A program made the translations under genes and the position numbers. A stretch of 54,232 nt of DNA from Acidobacteriota bacterium (lineage in GTDB: Bacteria; Acidobacteriota; UBA6911; RPQK01; JADFOI01): contig JADFOI010000004.1 of the NCBI GenBank assembly GCA_022562935.1, forward strand, positions 1-54,232, read 5' to 3'. This document shows positions 8,039 to 15,784 of this stretch, in pieces (within the stretch, counting starts at the first letter, position 1; each line of letters begins with the position of its first letter). The notes under the pieces are model-generated. The model did not search any database, was not told the origin of the DNA, and worked only from the letters and a program-made list of their open reading frames with translations.

Positions 8039-9196
8039 ATGGCTCAGCGCAAGAAGAAGTCGTCGAAGCAGGAGTCTGAGGACACTGCTTTAGCTTCACA
8101 GAAAGAATCCCTGGAGGATGCTTTAGCTTTGAAGAAAAGGTCCGCCGCCGATGCCTTAGCTTCCAAGACCAAATCCTCGGATGACATCCTGGCCCTCAAA
8201 CTCGATGCGGACAGGCGAAAGAGTGAGGCTGAGAGAGTCAAACTCTGGCTTGAAGCAGAGGAGATCAGGAAACGCCTTCACACAAAGTGGTACCAGGAAA
8301 CGACGGCCCTGAAATGGGTTGCTGCCGGAATCGTGGTTGGGGTACTTCTTCTCACCTGGATGATCGGTTATGTTCGGCCTGTCTTAGAGTACGAGCAGGA
8401 GATCGCAGTATTACGGGGTGAAGCAACATTACTGGAAAGTCAAAAGCTGGCCCATCAAAACGCCATCCATCGAGCTGAGAATGAGCAAAGAGCCGAGGAA
8501 CTCCAAAGAAAAGACAAGACCATCAAGGAAAAATTGGCGTTTTTGGCTGCCGAGCGGGAAAATCTCCAAGCTCTACTGACCCACACCCAAGAAGACAAGA
8601 CCCAGTTGGCCAAACGTTACGAGAGGCTCGCTTCCGACTATGGCCACATGGCCCAGAGGCAACAGTTTACGGAAAGGCAACGAGTTCAATTCGCTAACCT
8701 GGCGGAATCCGTATCTGCGGAAGTCGAAGCCTTGAACCGGGACATCGAAGAAGTTCAGAAAGCCGTGCAGGAATCTGAAGTCAGGGTGCGCACCATTCAG
8801 ACCCAGCTGGACACCCGTGAAATACAAGGGACGAAAACCCGGATCGTCCACAGCAAGAAAAGCAGGGAAGAGGCTGCCCAGATTGAGAAACGGCTGAGCG
8901 ATTTGGGAGCGGATGTTCAACGCAGTCCTTATCCTGAAAAGGACTGGACAGCAAGCACCGCACTATTTTACTACGACAACTCCATGCTGACATCCGCTCT
9001 ACAGATTCAAAGAGCGATCGCTGATATTGTAGAGGTGGAGATGATTCAGAGTTCTGTTCTGCCTGTCGACTGGAAAACACCCACACCCAAGGTTGGTACC
9101 AAGGAGGCCCCCCTTCGGCCGGTGCTGCCTCTTGCCTCCTGGCTGGAAACCACTCTCTCGCAAGCAGGTTTCGAATTGGTGCTGATGCTGGATTAG
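8039..9196 (+). CDS. Coiled-coil inner-membrane protein with LytR_C-like C-terminus
   Basis: 385 residues, starting after TTAGGAGAA. The N-terminus carries four 11-residue repeats (SLEDALALKKR, SAADALASKTK, SSDDILALKLD and a first degenerate one), a hendecad pattern typical of coiled coils, also visible as 33-bp DNA repeats. One membrane span lies near residues 96-112 (WVAAGIVVGVLLLTWMIGYV), then a long charged coiled coil (about 120-275). The last 100 residues (TRIVHSKKSREEAAQIEKRL, ALFYYDNSMLTSALQIQRAI) resemble the small alpha/beta LytR_C domain. The likely topology is cytoplasmic N-terminus with the coiled coil in the periplasm. I recognise no specific function. Confidence 0.65.
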   Translation: MAQRKKKSSKQESEDTALASQKESLEDALALKKRSAADALASKTKSSDDILALKLDADRRKSEAERVKLWLEAEEIRKRLHTKWYQETTALKWVAAGIVVGVLLLTWMIGYVRPVLEYEQEIAVLRGEATLLESQKLAHQNAIHRAENEQRAEELQRKDKTIKEKLAFLAAERENLQALLTHTQEDKTQLAKRYERLASDYGHMAQRQQFTERQRVQFANLAESVSAEVEALNRDIEEVQKAVQESEVRVRTIQTQLDTREIQGTKTRIVHSKKSREEAAQIEKRLSDLGADVQRSPYPEKDWTASTALFYYDNSMLTSALQIQRAIADIVEVEMIQSSVLPVDWKTPTPKVGTKEAPLRPVLPLASWLETTLSQAGFELVLMLD

Positions 9197-9251
9197 CTGT
9201 TCGCCCGCACCCATTGCCTTTTCATCCCTGCACACCTATATTAAGGTCGGC

Positions 9252-9803
9252 ATGGCTAAATGGACTTTTGAGCCCGGACACAGCGCAGCCGAGTTCTCTG
9301 TTCGGCACATGATGGTTTCCTGGGTGCGTGGACACTTCAAGAATATCACGGGCGCCATCGAATTTGATCCGGAAAATCCAGGCAAATCCTCCGTCGATAC
9401 GAGCATTAATACGGCAGAACTGTGGAGCGGAGACCCGGACAGGGATGGCCACTTGAGAGGTAGCGATTTTCTCGATGTGGTAAAGCATTCCACGATCACG
9501 TTCAAGGGGAGTGAGGTCGAAGTCATCGGAAAGAACGACTTTCGAGTCACCGGTGATCTGACCCTTCGCGGCGTTACCCGAACGGTGACTTTGGAGGTGA
9601 ATTATTTAGGGCAGTGGGACACTCCCTTCTGGGTGGATGGAGAGGACCAGGGACCGAAAACGCGCGCCGGTTTCGTAGCCAAGACCACGATCGATCGAAA
9701 CGACTTCGGAATAAGCTGGAACGGGGAATTGGAGAAAGGGGGCGTCGTCGTGGGTAAGGATGTCTTGATTACCCTCGATATAGAGGCCCTTCTGGAGCAG
9801 TAG
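9252..9803 (+). CDS. YceI-family protein, cytoplasmic form
   Basis: A 183-residue YceI lipocalin-like barrel that binds polyisoprenoid-type lipids. Signatures are WTFEPGHSAAEFSVRHMM, FLDVVKHSTITFKG, VTGDLTLRGVTRTVTLEVNY, TRAGFVAKTTIDRNDFGI and VLITLDIEAL. There is no signal peptide, so this copy probably stays in the cytoplasm, unlike many family members. It is a single gene, convergent with the amidohydrolase. Confidence 0.9.
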   Translation: MAKWTFEPGHSAAEFSVRHMMVSWVRGHFKNITGAIEFDPENPGKSSVDTSINTAELWSGDPDRDGHLRGSDFLDVVKHSTITFKGSEVEVIGKNDFRVTGDLTLRGVTRTVTLEVNYLGQWDTPFWVDGEDQGPKTRAGFVAKTTIDRNDFGISWNGELEKGGVVVGKDVLITLDIEALLEQ

Positions 9804-9829
9804 GAAGGCAGGTCTAGCCAGCATCCTGG

Positions 9830-10750
9830 CTAGGACTTCAGAGGAAACAGCCGGTTAAAAGTTCCACTAAAAAACTTTTCCTTCGTGGGGTCATCCACCC
9901 CGATTCTTTCCAAAACAGCATCTTGATCTTCCCAGACCCTGCGCTGCCATCCGCGCGGAAAGAAGGAGGAGTCGGTACCAAAAAGGAGCCGATCGGGTCC
10001 CACCACCTCCAGTGCCTGACGAAACACATCTTCAAGTTTGAGAGAAGGGTGATACTTGATCCAGCTGTTGGAACTGGAGGTATCCAGGTAAATATTCGGA
10101 CAAAGGTCGGCTACCATCAGTGCTTCCCGCAAGAGCCCCGCTCCGAAATGAGGGATGATCATAGGAAGTTCCGGATAACTTAGTGCTACGGAATGTAAAT
10201 CGAGGGGGTTGGAAAAGCGCATGGCAAACCGGCTGGCCAGTCCCAGTTTCTTTCGCACGCCCAAGGACAGGACCCCGCAATGGACAAACACCACGGCCTC
10301 ATCCAGGGAGGCTGCGGTCTCAAAAACCTCGATGGCTTTGTCTTCATACACATGAAATCGATGCATTGCCGGAAAGAGGCAGATGCAGCGCAAGCCAAGT
10401 TCGCCAACCGCCCAACGAATTCTCTCCACTGTTTTATCCTGGGTTGGATTCACCATAAAAAACCCGACAAACCGTTCAGGATGCCGGGCTACCGCGACGG
10501 CTACCGATTCTTCGTCACCTGGGACACTGGCGATCAGTGCGGCCCGGTCGACCTGGTTCGAGTCCAGTTCCCGGACCCACCGTTGAGCTAACGCTTCGGG
10601 AGACTGTGGGGCCTCCCAACCCAACGACCGGATCATCTCCTCGACAGCATTCCGAGCGTCCTGAAGGCCTTTGTCTCTGGCCAGCATCTGAAAGAAAGTA
10701 GGCGAGAAAAAATGACAGTGACCATCGTTGAGGGACGGATTTCTGGACAT
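9830..10750 (-). CDS. Amidohydrolase-family (TIM-barrel) metal-dependent hydrolase
   Basis: 306 residues of the amidohydrolase_2 type, which hydrolyse or decarboxylate small ring or lactone substrates. The N-terminal metal motif is DGHCHFF (HxH). Further marks are EERFVGFFMVNP-like (HPERFVGFFMVNPTQD), VVFVHCGVL, MIIPHFGAGLL (metal His) and LLFGTDSSFFPRGW (metal Asp). The start ATG at 10750 lies only 12 bp from repeat A3, so any promoter must lie within or beyond the repeat. The substrate is unknown. Confidence 0.85.
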   Translation of the reverse strand: MSRNPSLNDGHCHFFSPTFFQMLARDKGLQDARNAVEEMIRSLGWEAPQSPEALAQRWVRELDSNQVDRAALIASVPGDEESVAVAVARHPERFVGFFMVNPTQDKTVERIRWAVGELGLRCICLFPAMHRFHVYEDKAIEVFETAASLDEAVVFVHCGVLSLGVRKKLGLASRFAMRFSNPLDLHSVALSYPELPMIIPHFGAGLLREALMVADLCPNIYLDTSSSNSWIKYHPSLKLEDVFRQALEVVGPDRLLFGTDSSFFPRGWQRRVWEDQDAVLERIGVDDPTKEKFFSGTFNRLFPLKS

Positions 10751-10762
10751 TCAGGAAACCTT

Positions 10763-10988
10763 AGCCCGCATTTCTCACACCCGTTCTACTGCATCGGCGA
10801 AATGATCCGGCGTGCTGCACCGACTGCGTTTCGCGACCCGCAAGCGGGTGCCCCCGGCCTCCTCAGCGTACCATACAGTACGCTTGCGGGGGTCTCCGTC
10901 GCGCGTGGCGCAACGCACTCAGGTCAGCCCTTCCGCCGCTTCGTGACGAATAGGTGTGAGAAGTGCGGGCTTGCCCGGGTTATGCATA
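10763..10988 (+). repeat. Family A copy A3 (arm type TTCTCACACC) plus a solo ATGCAT-type arm
   Basis: The full element is 10763-10971: left arm AGCCCGCATTTCTCACACCC, right arm (reverse complement AGCCCGCACTTCTCACACCT), core with CTACTGCATCGGCGAAATGA, ATCCGGCGTGCTGCACCG, GACCCGCAAGCGGGT and GTACCATACAGTACGC. It is followed at once by GCCCGGGTTATGCATA (10973-10988), an arm of the other type, so two arm types meet end to end. Confidence 0.88.
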
Positions 10989-11034
10989 CAAGCAACGTCT
11001 CCTAGTCACTTCCAGGAAACGAACTTCAACCCGT

Positions 11035-12552
11035 TCATAAACCTTCTGTGGGCAGCACTGGAGGATCTACCGGAGTCGAACCTAACCTTTCATCTCCCTG
11101 CTCTTCGAGTTCTTCCCGATATCGTAATTTGCGCAGTGCCTTGGTTTCAATCTGGCGAATCCGCTCTCGAGTCACGGAGAACCTCTGCCCAACCGACTCC
11201 AGAGTCTCTTCCGATCCATCGCCAATGCCAAACCGCATACGAATGATCTGCTCTTCACGAGGGGTCAGGGTGCGCAAGAGAGCCGCCGTCTGGTCTTTCA
11301 TGCTGATATCGATCAAGACCTCGGCAGGAGAAGTCGCCGTAGGGTCTTCGATGACATCACCGAGGTGACTGTCTTCGTCTTCGCCAATGGGAGTCGCCAA
11401 CGAGATGGGTTTCCGGGTGAGTTCGAGCAACTCCCTGACCTGAGTCTCGGAACTGTTCATCTTACGGGCAACCTCTTCGGAGGTGGGCTCTCGACCACAT
11501 TCCTGAAGCAAAGCCCGTGAGGTCAGGATCATCTTGTTGATCCTTTCAATCATATGCACCGGAATCCGAATCGTCCTGGCCTGATCGGCAACGGCTCGTG
11601 TGATGTTCTGGCGAATCCACCAAGTGGCATAGGTAGAGAACTTGTAACCTCTTTGATATTCAAACTTGTCGACGGCTTTCATCAAGCCAATATTCCCCTC
11701 CTGGATCAGATCAAGGAACTGAAGTCCTCTGTTGAGATACTTCTTGGCAATTGAGACAACCAATCGCAGATTGGCCTCGACCAATTCCTTTTTCGCGATC
11801 TCACCTTCCAGTTCTCCCTCCTGAATTGCCGCCAAGGTTCGTTTGAGTCCGGCAGGTGAATCCAAGGCCTCTTCCTCAATTTCCTTCATCTCCCTGCCAA
11901 TCCCTCGCAGGCGCGATCTCACCTTTTTGGTCTCATTTTCTTTCAGCGGAGATTCCTGCAGCTCCTGAAGTCGCTTCGCTTCCCTCTCCAGTGGAACGAT
12001 GTACCCGACCGTGGTCTTGAGCACCTCGACAAGTTCCTGGCGAATCGGGGAGGTCAGCTCCAGATCACGAATCAGGTGAGCTATGGAAATACGAAAGCGC
12101 GCCAATTGCCAACGCAACCTTTTGTATGTCTGACTGCGCTTCTTACAGCGGCGCAGTCGCCTTCTGATCTTTTCCGACTCGACTTCCAAAGTGGCGATTT
12201 CATCGATACGCCTGAGAACCCCCCTGCGCCGCTTTTCAAGGAGCTCCTCCTTGACCGCGTCTTTTCCACATTCCACCAGGTTCCTGATGTTCAAATCGCC
12301 GTTCCGGAGCTCCCTGCCATACTTCGCAATCTGCCCGGCAACGACCGGCGAACGAGACAAGGCGTTCAGGGCGCTCTTGCGGCCCTTTTCAATTCTCTTG
12401 GCAGTCTCGACCTCTCCCTCTCGACTCAAAAGAGGCACAGTCCCCATCTTCCTCAAATAGACCCGGACCAGATCATCGATCTGCTCAAGTCCTTCAGCCT
12501 TTGAATCAGGCTCCCGATGCTCATCATCCATAGACCAGAGTTTTCTTTTCAC
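11035..12552 (-). CDS. rpoD: Primary RNA polymerase sigma factor, RpoD/SigA type
   Basis: A 505-residue sigma-70. The start is GTG at 12552 with AGGAG ten bases upstream. Region 1.2 is [20 protein letters not shown], followed by a long non-conserved helical insert. Region 2 is [40 protein letters not shown] and [17 protein letters not shown], containing the -10 recognition residues. Region 3 begins [16 protein letters not shown]. Region 4 has [20 protein letters not shown] and the helix-turn-helix [19 protein letters not shown]. Region 1.1 appears absent or very short. All core-binding and promoter motifs are intact. The neighbouring upstream genes on the same strand are the small conserved protein at 12610 and the ferredoxin at 13060. 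Confidence 0.95.
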   Translation of the reverse strand: MKRKLWSMDDEHREPDSKAEGLEQIDDLVRVYLRKMGTVPLLSREGEVETAKRIEKGRKSALNALSRSPVVAGQIAKYGRELRNGDLNIRNLVECGKDAVKEELLEKRRRGVLRRIDEIATLEVESEKIRRRLRRCKKRSQTYKRLRWQLARFRISIAHLIRDLELTSPIRQELVEVLKTTVGYIVPLEREAKRLQELQESPLKENETKKVRSRLRGIGREMKEIEEEALDSPAGLKRTLAAIQEGELEGEIAKKELVEANLRLVVSIAKKYLNRGLQFLDLIQEGNIGLMKAVDKFEYQRGYKFSTYATWWIRQNITRAVADQARTIRIPVHMIERINKMILTSRALLQECGREPTSEEVARKMNSSETQVRELLELTRKPISLATPIGEDEDSHLGDVIEDPTATSPAEVLIDISMKDQTAALLRTLTPREEQIIRMRFGIGDGSEETLESVGQRFSVTRERIRQIETKALRKLRYREELEEQGDERLGSTPVDPPVLPTEGL

Positions 12553-12609
12553 GGTTTCTCAGCTCCTAACCTCACAGGCGTCTGAAAACCAAGACGCTGT
12601 TTGAGTCGA

Positions 12610-13038
12610 TTAGTTCCCAGCAAAGGACTTGGGCCGAATCTGAAGCTTCGACAACTGGCTCGCTAATCCTTTCAGCTGTTCGCAATCCTCCAGTTGATCG
12701 CTTCGGAGAACCTCCAAGATTCTCCAGGAGCCGATGTTTAAGACATCACACACCCAGTCAAAGCTTCCTGGAGCTTTCTCCTGGGAAAGGAACCAATGAA
12801 GAGCATCCTGCTGCCATTTCTCCCAATTCTTTCGGTTTTCTTTTCCCGATCTGCTGGGAGTCAAAAAATCCCTTAATGCCTGCAGTAAAATGGCAATCGC
12901 CAGTTTCCTGATGGATGCCTCCGGTCCCCTTGTCCGTCGGTAAGGCTGCGAGCTGACCAGTTTCGGATATGTAACCTGTGCACTTGACATCATCTTCGAG
13001 CTGAGTGCTTCGCCAGTGAGGAACCTATTTTGGTACAA
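12610..13038 (-). CDS. Conserved hypothetical protein beside rpoD
   Basis: 142 residues, no signal peptide. The middle part (AIAILLQALRDFLTP) and the C-terminal block (ALHWFLSQEKAPGSFDWVCD, then VLNIGSWRILEVLR) follow a pattern I know from uncharacterised proteins in several environmental phyla: an 'ALxxF' helix, a basic stretch, a 'W-x-x-S-F-x-x-x-C-x-x-L' block and a helix-turn-helix-like end. The resemblance suggests a small DNA-binding or regulatory protein, but that is inference. It ends 58 bp before the rpoD start and starts about 20 bp after the ferredoxin stop, so the three may be co-transcribed. Confidence 0.6.
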   Translation of the reverse strand: MYQNRFLTGEALSSKMMSSAQVTYPKLVSSQPYRRTRGPEASIRKLAIAILLQALRDFLTPSRSGKENRKNWEKWQQDALHWFLSQEKAPGSFDWVCDVLNIGSWRILEVLRSDQLEDCEQLKGLASQLSKLQIRPKSFAGN

Positions 13039-13059
13039 AAATACGGATGGTACGACCGG

Positions 13060-13335
13060 TTACTTGGGTTCCCTCTGCCTCGAGTACCACTGGTAATTGA
13101 TATCGATGTATTCTTGCCACTGCTCGGGCACTTCTTCTTCGGGAAAAATGGCCTCCACGGGACATTCCGGAACACAGGCACCACAATCGATACACTCTTC
13201 CGGATCGATATACAGCATCTTCTCGCTGTCAAACTTCTCTTCATCGGTGCGCGGATGGATACAGTCGACAGGACAGGAATCCACGCAGGCGCTATCCTTC
13301 ACACCGATACAAGGTTCTGTGATGATAAATGTCAC
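13060..13335 (-). CDS. Ferredoxin, 3Fe-4S/4Fe-4S type
   Basis: A 91-residue dicluster ferredoxin. The first site PCIGVKDSACVDSCPVDC has the spacing of the FdxA-like group (the usual second Cys replaced by Val), suggesting a 3Fe-4S cluster. The second, CIDCGACVPECP, is a full 4Fe-4S motif. The acidic C-terminus PEEEVPEQWQEYIDIN is standard for the family. It is a soluble low-potential electron carrier and a plausible partner for the oxidoreductases in this window, though nothing ties it to one. Confidence 0.93.
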   Translation of the reverse strand: MTFIITEPCIGVKDSACVDSCPVDCIHPRTDEEKFDSEKMLYIDPEECIDCGACVPECPVEAIFPEEEVPEQWQEYIDINYQWYSRQREPK

Positions 13336-13409
13336 CTTGAGATACCTGCCCCAAGAGCACTCAAGCTCTTTTATACCAGTTTATCTAAAAACTAGCTTTA
13401 AATCCAACT

Positions 13410-13633
13410 AGCCCGTACTTCTCACACCTTCTCGTTACGAAGCGGCGGAAGGGCCGGCCTGAGTGCGTTGCGCCACGCGCGAGGGCACCCGTTTGCGGGT
13501 CGGCCCCCGCAACCGTACTGTATGGTACGGTGAGGAGGCCGACGGTACCCGCTTGCGGGTCGTGCAACACAGTCGGTGCAGCACGCCGGATCATTGCGCC
13601 GATGCAGTAGAGGGGGTGTGAGAAATGCGGACT
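13410..13633 (-). repeat. Family A long-hairpin repeat, copy A4 (arm type TTCTCACACC)
   Basis: Left arm AGCCCGTACTTCTCACACC; right arm reverse complement AGTCCGCATTTCTCACACCC. The core is nearly identical to copy A2 in the same orientation, with small changes such as GTACCGTACAGT-type differences in the central palindrome that are matched on both sides (AACCGTACTGTATGGTACGG). Confidence 0.9.
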
Positions 13634-13784
13634 AGTGTTGTTGAAGGCTGAATATTCGGCTCTTTTTGTTTGCCTCTGTAGGACGCACGAAGGCGTGCCC
13701 ACAAACCTAAATTTATCATGAGTTTACAGGACAACAGCCCTCGGCGTCATGCCGTCGGAAAGGTGTTCGAGTGGGCCAAACCCA

Positions 13785-13904
13785 AGTCCTCATTCCTCAC
13801 ACCTGATCGTAGCGAGGCGGCGGAGACGGTTGAGGATACAAGGCGCGGGTCGCGAAACGCCGTAGACGCAGCCGCAGTAGATTGGGTGTGAGGAATGCGG
13901 ATTA
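13785..13904 (-). repeat. Family A repeat, short copy A5
   Basis: 120 bp. Left arm AGTCCTCATTCCTCACACC; right arm reverse complement AATCCGCATTCCTCACACCC. Both arms carry TTCCTC where A2-A4 have TTCTC, so the difference is shared by the two arms of this copy. Of the core, only parts such as GCGGGTCGCGAAACGCCGT and GCAGTAG remain. Confidence 0.75.
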
Positions 13905-13909
13905 GGGGA

Positions 13910-14217
13910 CTAGGAAAGGGAGGGGAAGAGGTGTTTTCGGAGGCCGAAGGCGAGATACGAGGCTCGATTTCCTGGGAGACCCGTTCCCACACCACGACCC
14001 AAGGACTGAGGGTTAAACCGAGTAGGCTTAGCCCTGTTCCGTTTTCGCATCAGGCAGTAGAGAAGCAGTCCGGTTAACATAGCAAAAATGGGCCTCTTGA
14101 GAATCAGGTGAAAGTTCAGGGAGAGTTTAACCAAGGCATCACCCAAGAACGGTGATGACCGTCACACCTAGCCCTAATCGGCGGAGGGCCCTGGAAATCG
14201 GGGACGCCCAGGCCAGA
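13910..14217 (-). pseudogene. Possible decayed small membrane protein
   Basis: Just past the beta-lactamase-fold gene the minus strand reads LGLGVTVITVLG then a stop near the GGGTGATG run. One fewer G there would join it to DALVKLSLNF, ILKRPIFAMLTGLLLYCLM and then a basic tail. The joined text looks like the end of a small multidrug-resistance/EamA-type transporter. There is no clear start. Weak call. Confidence 0.25.
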
Positions 14218-15477
14218 TCAGTTCAGGTGCTCGTAAATGAGCTCCTCGAAACCTTGATATACGGCGATACAGGTCTCGTCATAGAAGGGCAAGACCTGCA
14301 TGAGAATCACAGCGACAATTCCCTTCTCCGGATCCACCCAGAAGTGGGTGTTGGATAGACCCGACCAACTGTAGCTGCCGGGTGAGCGCAAATGGCCTTC
14401 CTTCCCGTCTGCGACAGCAATCTGAAAACCCAGGCCGAATTTATCCCCCCTACGGGCTCCCAGCGGAAAAGCTCGGGACAGCAGAGGATATGGGCCCCGT
14501 TGGATCTCAACAACCAACTCGCCGATCTGATTTTGGGTCATGAGCCTGATAGAGGCTTCACTGAGTATTCGGTTTCCATTGAACCTCCCCCCACTCAGTA
14601 ACATCTGAAGGAACCTCACGTAGTCTGGCGCTGTGGAGAGCAAGCCGGCATCTCCGACAATAAAGGGTCGCTGTTTTTCCGGGTTGGGCCTCTCCCGGAG
14701 AATGCCATTTTCCCTTTGATGGCGGGTCACCCAGCGAGGGTATTTCTCCGCAGGGAGGACATAAAAGGTATCGGACATACCCAAGGGGTCAAAGATCCTC
14801 TCTTTTAGAAATTGAGGGAGTGTTCGCCCACTGAGTTCCTCCACCAACTCCCCGAGAACACGCACTTCCATACCGTAGGTCCACTTTTCTCCCGGCTCGT
14901 GAAGCAGTGGAAGCTCCCTTTCGGTCTTGCCCGTCTTCTCCACCAACAGGGCCATCAGGGAATTCGCAAAGCTGTACCCAAATCCCGCCGTAAATGTCAG
15001 CAAATGCCGAATGGTTATCTCTCGCTCAGCGGGCTTGGTTGAATAAGTCCCATCCTCTTCGTCAAACGAGATAATGACTTCCGGATTGCTCAGCCAGTCA
15101 AGGTACTGGGAAATCGGATCATCCAGGTCCAGTCTCCCCTCCTCATACAACATCATGACGGCTACCGAAGTGATCGGTTTGGTCATAGAGGCGATACCGA
15201 AGATGGTGTCCTTTTGCATCTCAACACCATTCATGACGTCCATCTTCCCAAAGCTTTGGTGGTAAAGGATGCGATCCCGATTGGCGACAATGGCCACGAC
15301 GCCAGGAATGTCCTTTCGATCGACCGCATCCTGAAGCAGTTGATCGATCTGGGCGATACCCTTTTCCGGAATTTCCGGCCAGGCCACCTGTTGAGGCTGG
15401 AAGCACCCCACCATCAGGATGAAGGGTGAAATCCACAGGCATCTCATAGGAAGGAGAGTCTTAGTACTCACTTTCAT
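14218..15477 (-). CDS. Serine beta-lactamase-fold lipoprotein (class C/esterase-like)
   Basis: About 420 residues. The lipoprotein signal ends ISPFILMVGCFQPQQ, so Cys is the lipidation site. The active-site motif SMTK (in FGIASMTKPITSVAVMMLYE) gives the nucleophile Ser and Lys; WTYGMEVRVLGELVEELSG and FDPLGMSDTFYVLP follow. The C-terminal GSYSWSGLSNTHFWVDPEKG occupies the KTG-like position. These proteins are mostly esterases or peptidases rather than antibiotic-resistance enzymes. The start at 15477 (ATGAAAGTGAGTAC) lies inside a family B repeat arm; an alternative ATG is 15447. Neither has a good Shine-Dalgarno. The native start region may have been replaced by the repeat. Confidence 0.85.
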   Translation of the reverse strand: MKVSTKTLLPMRCLWISPFILMVGCFQPQQVAWPEIPEKGIAQIDQLLQDAVDRKDIPGVVAIVANRDRILYHQSFGKMDVMNGVEMQKDTIFGIASMTKPITSVAVMMLYEEGRLDLDDPISQYLDWLSNPEVIISFDEEDGTYSTKPAEREITIRHLLTFTAGFGYSFANSLMALLVEKTGKTERELPLLHEPGEKWTYGMEVRVLGELVEELSGRTLPQFLKERIFDPLGMSDTFYVLPAEKYPRWVTRHQRENGILRERPNPEKQRPFIVGDAGLLSTAPDYVRFLQMLLSGGRFNGNRILSEASIRLMTQNQIGELVVEIQRGPYPLLSRAFPLGARRGDKFGLGFQIAVADGKEGHLRSPGSYSWSGLSNTHFWVDPEKGIVAVILMQVLPFYDETCIAVYQGFEELIYEHLN

Positions 15478-15603
15478 AAATTTGGTAACTTTTGTTGGGG
15501 CGCGACGGAGCCCAGATCGAGGCGCGACGCCTCCTCCTCTGTTCGCGACCTCGCCTCGCAAGCCCCATCCGCAAACGTTACCATATTTATGAAAGTGAGT
15601 ACT
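15463..15603 (-). repeat. Family B long-hairpin repeat, copy B3
   Basis: 141 bp with near-perfect arms of about 32 bp: AGTACTCACTTTCATAAAT then (T/A)TGGTAAC on both sides. Read on the minus strand the arm leads into ACGTTTGCGGATGGGGCTTG and CGAGG, the core shared with copies at 33182 and 36392, whose outer arms differ in sequence. It overlaps the 5' end of the beta-lactamase-fold gene. Confidence 0.88.
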
Positions 15604-15746
15604 GGGCATTTTCCAGGCCATGAATCAAGGTAGGAGTGGACACATAGAGGCCTGTGTCCCGCCCAATCGTCCCCTTCGTTTCGCACACGCCTTGGGATAA
15701 GGTATTAAAGGTGTGGGGGAAAGGGAACGAACATACTCCCTGAACC

Positions 15747-15772
15747 AGCCCGGATGACGCATAATCCGGGAT
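15747..15772. repeat. Minimal 26-bp family A palindrome
   Basis: AGCCCGGATGACGCATAATC followed by CGGGAT is just two fused arms without a core. A second copy lies at 32318-32343 in the opposite orientation. It sits 12 bp before the sagB start. Confidence 0.7.
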
Positions 15773-15784
15773 AGTGAGATTTCT

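Noticed and set aside
14218..15477. Antibiotic-resistance beta-lactamase
   Set aside because: Lipoprotein signal, SMTK motif and overall layout fit the broad esterase/peptidase branch; nothing indicates lactam hydrolysis.
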